DNA from: an uncultured Lachnospiraceae bacterium
GTDB taxonomy: Bacteria > Bacillota > Clostridia > Lachnospirales > Lachnospiraceae
DNA length: 20,091 nt
Direction of reading: 5' to 3'
NCBI GenBank assembly: GCA_910577015.1
Contig: CAJTKU010000029.1
Span: 1 to 20,091 of the forward strand
Positions 14,157 through 20,091 of this stretch are shown in pieces; the first letter of the stretch is position 1; each line of letters starts with the position of its first letter. The position numbers and the translations under genes were made by a program. The notes under the pieces are model-generated. The model ran no database searches. It worked only from the letters and a program-made list of their open reading frames with translations, and was not told the DNA's origin.

Positions 14157-15068
14157 ATGGATAATCTATGTAGTAAAAGACCGATTTACAAGACGTACAA
14201 AGACAGGGTGTTTCGTCTGTTGTGCAACGACAAAAAGCGTTTGTTGGAGATTTATAATGCGCTGAATAATACAAATTATACAGACGATACAGACCTAACA
14301 ATTAACACTTTGGAAAATGCCATTTTTATTAAGATGAAAAATGATATTTCCTTTATCATTGACTGTAATTTGTGCTTGTATGAGCATCAATCGACTTATT
14401 GTCCGAATATGCCGCTTAGGGGATTTCTGTATTTTGCGGATTTGTATAAGAAACTGTTACAAGGTGTGGATTTAAGTGCGGGCAGGCAGATAAAAATACC
14501 GACTCCGCATTATATTGTTTTTTATAATGGGACAGAAAAAGAGGAAGAAGAATTTACGCAGCAGTTGTCAGATGCATTTGAGGATGACGGTGAAGGGTGC
14601 ATCCAACTTACGGTGCGGACGATTAATGTCAATCTGGGACATAATAAAGAATTGATGGAAAAGTGCAGTCCCTTGTACGGATATGCCTGTTTTGTGGATA
14701 TTGTAAGGCAAAATTTAAAAAATATGGGGATGCAGGAGGCAGTTGAGAAAGCAGTGGATGAATGCATCGAAAAAAATATACTAAAAGATTTTTTAACGGA
14801 GCAGAAATCGGAGGTGATTGCCATGTCGCTTTATGAGTATAACGAAGAATATGTGCGTAAAACTTTTTTTGAAGAGGGCATGGAAACAGGTTATCAGGAA
14901 GGGAAGGAAGAAGGAAAGGCTGAAACCTTGATAAAAAGTGTGGAGTCAGTCATGCAGAAGTTTCAGGTCAGCCTGCAAAAAGCCTGCGAGGGCGTCGGCA
15001 CAACCGTTGAGGATTATGACCGGGCGAGGAAGGAACTGCTGCCTCATAAAGCGGGGGCGCCGTTATGA
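14157..15068 (+). CDS. Rpn-family PD-(D/E)XK nuclease (recombination-promoting nuclease / 'putative transposase')
   Basis: About 303 residues from the ATG at 14157, which sits six bases after GGGAG; an ATG at 14151 directly abuts the ribosome site and is less likely. The family is often labelled transposase but is a PD-(D/E)XK nuclease (RpnA-E of E. coli promote recA-independent recombination). Seen here, counting from 14151: DxxFRLLCND near the start (D18), the catalytic strand FIID with D71, E78-H-Q80 (the family's ExQ in place of ExK), and a C-terminal helix with the repeated EGMETGYQEGKEEGKAET pattern (242-259) usual in these proteins. There are no terminal inverted repeats, so it is not an insertion sequence. 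Its TGA overlaps the sbcD start (ATGA at 15065-15068), so the two are translationally coupled and it heads the sbcCD operon. Confidence 0.85.
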   Translation: MDNLCSKRPIYKTYKDRVFRLLCNDKKRLLEIYNALNNTNYTDDTDLTINTLENAIFIKMKNDISFIIDCNLCLYEHQSTYCPNMPLRGFLYFADLYKKLLQGVDLSAGRQIKIPTPHYIVFYNGTEKEEEEFTQQLSDAFEDDGEGCIQLTVRTINVNLGHNKELMEKCSPLYGYACFVDIVRQNLKNMGMQEAVEKAVDECIEKNILKDFLTEQKSEVIAMSLYEYNEEYVRKTFFEEGMETGYQEGKEEGKAETLIKSVESVMQKFQVSLQKACEGVGTTVEDYDRARKELLPHKAGAPL

Positions 15069-16180
15069 AGTTTTTGCACACGGGAGATTTGCACATAGGG
15101 AAAATCGTAAATGAGTTTTCCATGATTGAGGACCAGAAATATATTCTTCGACAGATACTTGACATGGCAAAGGCTGAAAAAGCAGATGCGGTTGTGATTG
15201 CAGGGGATGTTTACGACAGGCCTGTTCCGTCTGCTGAGGCAGTGACGCTTTTGGATGATTTCCTGACGGCGCTTCTTGGGGAGCAGATTCCCGTCATTAT
15301 GATTAGCGGCAATCATGACTCGGCGGAGCGGGTGGCTTTTGCGGATAGGATACTGGAAAAACAAGGGCTTTACATTGCCGGTGGATATGACGGGGAATTA
15401 AAAAGGGTTCTGCTTGAAGATGAATGGGGATATGTGGATTTTGTCTGTATGCCGTTTGTGAAGCCTGCCGTTGCAAGTCCGGAGGACATGCTGGCAAGGA
15501 CGCCCATGACGCTGGATTTGCATAGCCGTCATGTGTTGGTGACGCATTATTTTGTGACAGGGGAAAACGGACAGGAGCCTGAACTGTCCGATTCTGAAAA
15601 CAGGGTGAATGTAGGAGGTCTGGACAATGTACCGGCGTCCCTTTTTGCAATGTTTGATTATGTGGCGCTCGGACACATCCACAAAAGGCAGAAAATTGGC
15701 ACGGGGGAGGTATGGTATGCAGGGGCTCCCCTTAAGTATTCTTTTTCGGAAGCAAATCAGGAAAAGAGCATTAATCTGGTAACGCTTGGGGAGAAGGGAA
15801 ATATATCCGTTGAAAAAAAGAAGCTGACGCCCCTGCATGAAATGAGAGTAATAAAAGGAAAGCTGGAGCAGCTGATTGCTCCTGAGGTAGTGCAGGCGGC
15901 AGACTTTGAGGATTATATTAAGGCGGTGCTTACCGACACGGAAGAGCTGATTGACCCTATCGGGACGTTAAGGAGCGTTTATCCCAATGTCATGCAGATA
16001 GCGCCGGACAAAGACGGACAAAAGGAAGGGGAGGAATACCGGCCTGCGGTATTTATGGCGCAAAAAAGCACAGGCGAGCTTTTTGCACAGTTTTATGAAA
16101 TGTTAAGGGGAGAGCCTATGGACGGTAAACGGGCGAAACTGGTGGAAGAGATAGAAAGGGAGCTGGACGGCGAAGGATGA
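15065..16180 (+). CDS. sbcD: Exonuclease SbcD (Mre11-like nuclease subunit)
   Basis: The manganese-dependent nuclease of the SbcCD complex, which opens DNA hairpins and trims blocked or protein-bound ends. The 371 residues show all metallophosphoesterase motifs: D8-L-H10, GDVYDR with D48, GNHD (82-85), H161 (VLVTHYF) and GHIH (203-206). The C-terminal part (about 240-370) is the SbcC-binding region. It overlaps the upstream Rpn gene and the downstream sbcC gene by four bases each (ATGA), so all three are coupled. Complete and of usual length. Confidence 0.97.
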   Translation: MKFLHTGDLHIGKIVNEFSMIEDQKYILRQILDMAKAEKADAVVIAGDVYDRPVPSAEAVTLLDDFLTALLGEQIPVIMISGNHDSAERVAFADRILEKQGLYIAGGYDGELKRVLLEDEWGYVDFVCMPFVKPAVASPEDMLARTPMTLDLHSRHVLVTHYFVTGENGQEPELSDSENRVNVGGLDNVPASLFAMFDYVALGHIHKRQKIGTGEVWYAGAPLKYSFSEANQEKSINLVTLGEKGNISVEKKKLTPLHEMRVIKGKLEQLIAPEVVQAADFEDYIKAVLTDTEELIDPIGTLRSVYPNVMQIAPDKDGQKEGEEYRPAVFMAQKSTGELFAQFYEMLRGEPMDGKRAKLVEEIERELDGEG

Positions 16181-18828
16181 GACCGGAGAAACTGATTATC
16201 AGCGGGTGGGGACCATACAAGGACAGGGTGGAGATAGATTTTAACGCGTTTGACGGGAGGGGGCTGTTTCTGATAACAGGCGCTACCGGCGCGGGAAAGA
16301 CCACGATATTTGATGCCATTACTTATGCGCTTTACGGAAATCTTTCGGGAGAGGTGCGTGAAAAGGGAAGCGTCCGCAGTGATTTTGCCGGTGTGGATAC
16401 GCCTACTTTTGTAGAACTTTTTATGCGCCATGCGGGTAAAGAGTATCATATTGTCAGAAACCCGGAGTATGTCCGGCTTAAGAAAAAAGGAAAGCAGGGA
16501 AAGACAACAAAGGAAAAGGAAAATGCTGTATTATACCTGCCCGATGGGAAGATAGTGGAGGGAAACAGGGAGGTTAACGCCAGGATACAGGAAATCCTGG
16601 TGCTGAATTATGCGCAGTTTAAAAAGATTACCATGATAGCGCAGGGAGAATTTGCAAAGCTTCTTCTGGCATCGCCCAAAGAAAAGACAGATATTTTCAG
16701 AGATATTTTCGGGACAGGCATTTACGGACAGTTCGCACAGTCCCTGCGGGCAAAGGCGGCTGTTCTTTTTGATAAGGTGAAGGAACAGAGACACAAATTG
16801 GAAGAAGATGTCAGGCTGCTTGCGGACGGGCGGGAAAAACAGATGCCGGAAAGACTTGCCGGGCTGACGGAAGGGGATAACTGGAATTATGCTGCTGTTC
16901 TGGAGGAGCTTGAAAGCTTGTGCCTGCAGGCTGAGGAAACGGAGCAAGAGCAGCAGGAGGACTGTAATCGGCTGAGTGACAAGAATAATGAGCTGATAGA
17001 AGAGGTTACAAAGAAAAAACGGGAAAATGAAGAAATTGACAGATGGCAGAAAAATGAGCAGACGTTAACAGAACTGGAAGCACAAAAGTGTCTTGTGGAA
17101 GAGAAAAGGAAAGTGTTTTTGCGTGCGTGTGCAGCAGAAACGCTTATGCCCCTGAAGCTTACGTTCCAAAAGGCGAAAAAAACATGGGAAGAGGCGCAGG
17201 AAAAGCAGAAAAGGCAGGAAGCAGACTGGAGAATGCTGGAGGAGGAGATAGAAGAACTGAAGCCTCTTTTAATAAAGCAGGACGAGTTACAGCAGTATCT
17301 GGAGCATTGCAGGCAGTTGGAAGAAAGCAGCCTGCATTTGGAAGAGGGTAAAAAAGAGTGTGAAAAAGCAGGCAGGGAATGGGACAAAGCCAAATCTGCT
17401 TACCTGAAGGCAGAAAAGGAAAGGGATGAAAAACAGGATGCGTTCAGGGAAGCTGACCGTGTATACAGACATGCGGCGGCGGGGATTGCCGCCAGAATGT
17501 TAAAGCCGGGTCTGCCCTGCCCGGTATGCGGCTCCCTGGACCACCCGAATCCGGCAAAAGAAGAACCGGGTCTGCTTTCCGAGGAGGCATTGGCCGGATT
17601 GCAGAAAGAAGCAAAAGAGGCGGAAAGGGCATTGCAGAAAGAGCATGAGAAAGCGATATCCTGCAAAAATAAAGCGGTTGATTTGGAAAGGCGTCTTGAA
17701 GACTTGCTGAAGGAAAAGGAAAGATTGGAGAAAGCGGTCGGAGAGTATGGCCGTCAATTTACGGAGGCCGTTTTCTCGGACAGCGGTTTTTTGCAGGCAG
17801 ATTATCTGCAAAAAAAGGAATTTGTCTGGGAGAAGACAAACAGGCTGACAAAGTTAAACGCCATGCTTCAATCCATGGCAGACAGGATGGAAGAAATAAA
17901 AGGGGAGATTGAAAAAGGGAAAGAGGAATCGGAGAGCAGCAAAGAAGCATGGAAAAAAGCGTTATCCCGGGAAGGGTTTGAAAATGAAGAGGAATGTGAG
18001 AAAGCCCGGATTTCCCAAAGGGACAGACAGGCTTTGGAGAAGGAAATTGCAGATTATGAGGAGCGGCAGACAAGGGCGCTGGTAGTAAAAGAGCATCTGG
18101 AAGGAGCCCTGCATAACAGGCAGAAGCATGAAGTGGAGCTTTTGGAGGAGGAATTAAATAACTGCCGTCAAAAACTGGAAGACGCACAGGGGGCGTTAAA
18201 GGCTTCCCATGCTTTTTACACAGAGGTTAAAAAGACGAGAGCAGGATTTGAAAAGACCTATAAAAAGATGAAAGAGGCGGAAGCAGAGTACGGTTATGTA
18301 GAAGACCTCAATAAGCTGGCTTCCGGCAGCAATAAAAAACGTCTTGTTTTTGAACAGTATGTGCTGGCCGGTTACTTTGAGGAAATTTTGCGCGCTGCCA
18401 ACCTGCGTTTCCTGAAAATGACGGCCGGCCGGTTTGAAATGTCGCGAGTGGAGGAGGCCGGGGACGGCAGGGTAAAGGATAGTCTGGAAATACAGGTGAT
18501 GGATTATTATACGGGTAAGCCCCGTTTGGTCAAGACTTTATCCGGCGGGGAAAGTTTTAAGGCGTCCCTTTCCCTGGCATTGGGAATGAGTGATGTGATT
18601 CAGGCAATGAACGGCGGCATCAAGGTAGACACGTTGTTTATTGACGAGGGGTTCGGCGCGTTGGACGCGCAGTCCCTGGACCAGTCATGTGAAGCGCTGG
18701 CGGGTCTTGTGGAAAACAACCGTCTGATTGGCATTATTTCCCATGTGCCGGAATTGCAGGAACGGATAGACTGCCAGTTAATCGTGGAAAAAACAAACAG
18801 TGGAAGCAGCGTGAAAGTTCATGTATAA
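16177..18828 (+). CDS. sbcC: Exonuclease SbcC (Rad50-like ATPase subunit)
   Basis: The SMC/Rad50-type ATPase that holds SbcD and tethers DNA ends. The N-terminal half-ATPase has Walker A GATGAGKT (35-42) and the Q-loop region AQGEFAKLL. Long Glu/Lys-rich coiled coils run from about 190 to 690, broken by the zinc hook C448-P-V-C451 (LPCPVCGSLDHPNP). The C-terminal half-ATPase has the ABC signature LSGGESFKASL (788-798) and Walker B LFIDEGFGALD with D823-E824. At 883 residues it is a short form compared with the roughly 1,050 of E. coli SbcC, because of shorter coils. It starts at the ATGA overlap with sbcD. A lipoprotein gene follows after 30 bases in the same direction. Confidence 0.96.
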   Translation: MRPEKLIISGWGPYKDRVEIDFNAFDGRGLFLITGATGAGKTTIFDAITYALYGNLSGEVREKGSVRSDFAGVDTPTFVELFMRHAGKEYHIVRNPEYVRLKKKGKQGKTTKEKENAVLYLPDGKIVEGNREVNARIQEILVLNYAQFKKITMIAQGEFAKLLLASPKEKTDIFRDIFGTGIYGQFAQSLRAKAAVLFDKVKEQRHKLEEDVRLLADGREKQMPERLAGLTEGDNWNYAAVLEELESLCLQAEETEQEQQEDCNRLSDKNNELIEEVTKKKRENEEIDRWQKNEQTLTELEAQKCLVEEKRKVFLRACAAETLMPLKLTFQKAKKTWEEAQEKQKRQEADWRMLEEEIEELKPLLIKQDELQQYLEHCRQLEESSLHLEEGKKECEKAGREWDKAKSAYLKAEKERDEKQDAFREADRVYRHAAAGIAARMLKPGLPCPVCGSLDHPNPAKEEPGLLSEEALAGLQKEAKEAERALQKEHEKAISCKNKAVDLERRLEDLLKEKERLEKAVGEYGRQFTEAVFSDSGFLQADYLQKKEFVWEKTNRLTKLNAMLQSMADRMEEIKGEIEKGKEESESSKEAWKKALSREGFENEEECEKARISQRDRQALEKEIADYEERQTRALVVKEHLEGALHNRQKHEVELLEEELNNCRQKLEDAQGALKASHAFYTEVKKTRAGFEKTYKKMKEAEAEYGYVEDLNKLASGSNKKRLVFEQYVLAGYFEEILRAANLRFLKMTAGRFEMSRVEEAGDGRVKDSLEIQVMDYYTGKPRLVKTLSGGESFKASLSLALGMSDVIQAMNGGIKVDTLFIDEGFGALDAQSLDQSCEALAGLVENNRLIGIISHVPELQERIDCQLIVEKTNSGSSVKVHV

Positions 18829-18858
18829 TAAGCAGGGAAGGTACAAAAGGAAGGACGC

Positions 18859-19950
18859 ATGAAAAATAAGGCAGGAAGAAAAAGGAAAAGTACAAATGCG
18901 GGCAGGTTTGCGGCAGCAGCCCTGTTAGTAATGGCAGTCTGTCTCGGCGCCTGTGGAAAAGGAGGCTCCGGCACCAGGGTTGTGTTTACCACGGGACTTG
19001 CAAATGATGAAGTGTTCAGGATAGAAAATATGTCATGCAGGGTGCCCGAAATAATGGTTTATCTGACGACAACCCAGAACCAGTATGAAGAAGTGTATGG
19101 GGAGGAAATTTGGCAGACAAGCCTGGACGGCGTGACGCTGGAGGAAAACGTAAAGGAAACCGTGCTTGCCAAAATAGCCCAGATTAAGACGCTCAACCTT
19201 CTGGCGGAGTCCATGCAGGTAGAGCTGGATGAAACGGAAGAAGAGAAGGTGAAGCTGGCGGCAAAAGCGTATTTTTCGTCCCTGAATGAGACTGAAATAG
19301 AACTGCTTGGCATCACGGAGGAAACGATAGAACAGCTTTATGCAGAGTATGCGCTTGCAGAAAAAGTGTATGCGCATATCATCAAGGATATTAATCCGGA
19401 AATCAGTGACGATGAAGCCAGAATCATAACCGTGCAGCATATCTTGATTAAGACTTATACTACTGACGGAAGCGGCAGGAAAGTGGAATATACGGATTCC
19501 GCCAGGGCAGCCGCTTATGAAAGGGCTACGGAGGCGCTGCTTCTTGCCACGGACGGGGAGCATGACTTTGAGAGCCTGATAACACAGTACAGCGAGGATA
19601 ATATTGCCACTTACTCCTTTGGAAAGGGGGAAATGGATGCCGCATTTGAGGAGGCGGCATTCAACCTTGGGGCGGGTGAGATAAGCGGCATTGTAGAAAG
19701 CGAATTTGGATATCACATTATCAAATGTATCAATACCTTTAACAGGGAAGAAACGGACCAGAATAAGCTTGCGATTATAGAGGAACGAAAAAAAGAAGTG
19801 TTTGGGCAGGAGTATGACGTGTTTGTGGATACGCTGACCCGGAAACTCAATGACAAAGTATGGGAAGAAGTCAGTTTTATTCATGATGAAAATGTGAAAA
19901 CCTCTGATTTTTTTGACGTATATATGGAGTATTTCCCAGAGGAAAAATGA
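18859..19950 (+). CDS. Parvulin-type peptidyl-prolyl isomerase lipoprotein (PrsA/SurA-like)
   Basis: A 363-residue exported lipoprotein, probably a foldase on the outer face of the membrane. The signal peptide has a basic start (KNKAGRKRK), a hydrophobic core (18-30) and the lipobox L-G-A-C with C32 as the lipidated residue. A helical SurA/PrsA N-terminal region follows, then the parvulin domain at about 190-292: QHILIK (193-198), FGKGEMDAAFEEAAF (254-268), LGAGEIS (270-276), FGYHIIK (283-289). These are the conserved stretches of rotamase domains. The ribosome site is AGGAAGG at about 18848-18854. It lies 30 bases after sbcC with no terminator between, so it is probably cotranscribed, although no functional link to SbcCD is known. 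A weak terminator follows. Confidence 0.9.
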   Translation: MKNKAGRKRKSTNAGRFAAAALLVMAVCLGACGKGGSGTRVVFTTGLANDEVFRIENMSCRVPEIMVYLTTTQNQYEEVYGEEIWQTSLDGVTLEENVKETVLAKIAQIKTLNLLAESMQVELDETEEEKVKLAAKAYFSSLNETEIELLGITEETIEQLYAEYALAEKVYAHIIKDINPEISDDEARIITVQHILIKTYTTDGSGRKVEYTDSARAAAYERATEALLLATDGEHDFESLITQYSEDNIATYSFGKGEMDAAFEEAAFNLGAGEISGIVESEFGYHIIKCINTFNREETDQNKLAIIEERKKEVFGQEYDVFVDTLTRKLNDKVWEEVSFIHDENVKTSDFFDVYMEYFPEEK

Positions 19951-19975
19951 AATTTACAAAAATTTTAGAAATGAT

Positions 19976-20001
19976 AAAAGCCCGTAAAACAGGCATTTTT
20001 T
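19976..20001 (+). terminator. Probable intrinsic terminator of the rpn-sbcCD operon
   Basis: GCCCGT (19980-19985) and ACAGGC (19989-19994) form a short stem with one C-A mismatch and an AAA loop, followed by ATTTTTT. The stem is weak but the position, 26 bases after the last stop codon, is right. Confidence 0.55.
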
Positions 20002-20027
20002 ATACATTATTAGCACTCGCATAAAAT
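19999..20027 (+). promoter_or_regulatory. Candidate heat-shock promoter overlapping CIRCE
   Basis: TTTATA (19999-20004), a 17-base spacer and TAAAAT (20022-20027). The -10 box lies inside the CIRCE spacer and right at its edge, an arrangement in which bound HrcA would block RNA polymerase. The -35 box is poor. Confidence 0.45.
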
Positions 20028-20036
20028 GAGTGCTAA
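20010..20036. promoter_or_regulatory. CIRCE operator (HrcA binding site)
   Basis: Exact TTAGCACTC-N9-GAGTGCTAA, the consensus CIRCE element bound by the repressor HrcA ahead of groESL or hrcA-grpE-dnaK operons in Firmicutes. Both nine-base arms are perfect. The 55 bases to its right, up to the window edge, hold no start codon with a good ribosome site, so the heat-shock gene begins outside the window. Confidence 0.96.
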
Positions 20037-20091
20037 TTTTGTAGGTTTGTCAAACATATGTTACACCGACTGCAAATAATCCCTTAATACC

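Noticed and set aside
14157..15068. Rpn gene as a transposon or insertion sequence
   Set aside because: The 'transposase' label is historical. There are no terminal inverted repeats or target duplications, and the gene shares overlapping codons with sbcD, so it sits in a stable operon.
19033..19884. 283-codon minus-strand frame opposite the lipoprotein gene
   Set aside because: It is antisense to a well-supported parvulin lipoprotein. Its translation shows no family and has an improbable composition, as do the long antisense frames opposite the oxidoreductase (for example 11086-11652 and 12111-12740).

Overview
The window looks like chromosome of a low-to-mid GC Firmicute, most likely a Lachnospiraceae-type Clostridium. 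The evidence is strong AGGAGG ribosome sites, sigma-A promoters, a CIRCE heat-shock operator, and protein families common in gut Clostridia (Rpn nuclease, RNHCP protein, DUF5692-like membrane protein). The species cannot be fixed from sequence alone. I saw no rRNA, tRNA, CRISPR array or complete insertion sequence.

Layout. (1) 1-4660: the end of a type I restriction-modification locus. The second target-recognition half of HsdS runs without a stop codon into HsdR, followed by a tyrosine recombinase. Short repeats of the hsdS 'QRK' coding sequence lie in hsdS and, inverted, on both sides of the recombinase, as in loci that shuffle specificity domains. (2) 4661-5885: two small cargo-like genes, a GNAT acetyltransferase and an RNHCP zinc protein. 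(3) 5997-7126: ilvE with its own promoter and terminator. (4) 7119-8664, minus strand: an autoregulated TetR repressor and an alpha/beta hydrolase behind a clear promoter with two TGACC-N4-GGTCA operators. (5) 8765-13923: a four-gene transcription unit, hypB - large Fe-S/FAD oxidoreductase - hypA - polytopic Trp-rich membrane protein, with its own promoter and a strong terminator. (6) 13942-20001: an operon of an Rpn-family nuclease, sbcD, sbcC and a parvulin-type lipoprotein, preceded by a long structured leader. (7) 20010-20036: a perfect CIRCE operator, so a heat-shock operon (probably groES-groEL) should begin just beyond the right edge.

How the genes work together. The left end is DNA defence whose specificity may be variable. 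The rpn-sbcCD operon is DNA end processing, with Rpn and SbcD translationally coupled. The most unusual unit is (5): both nickel chaperones (HypA and HypB) bracket a flavin/iron-sulfur oxidoreductase and sit with a membrane protein of unknown function, with no hydrogenase subunit and no hypCDEF in the window. This could be a nickel-linked redox module or an accessory cluster for an enzyme encoded elsewhere.
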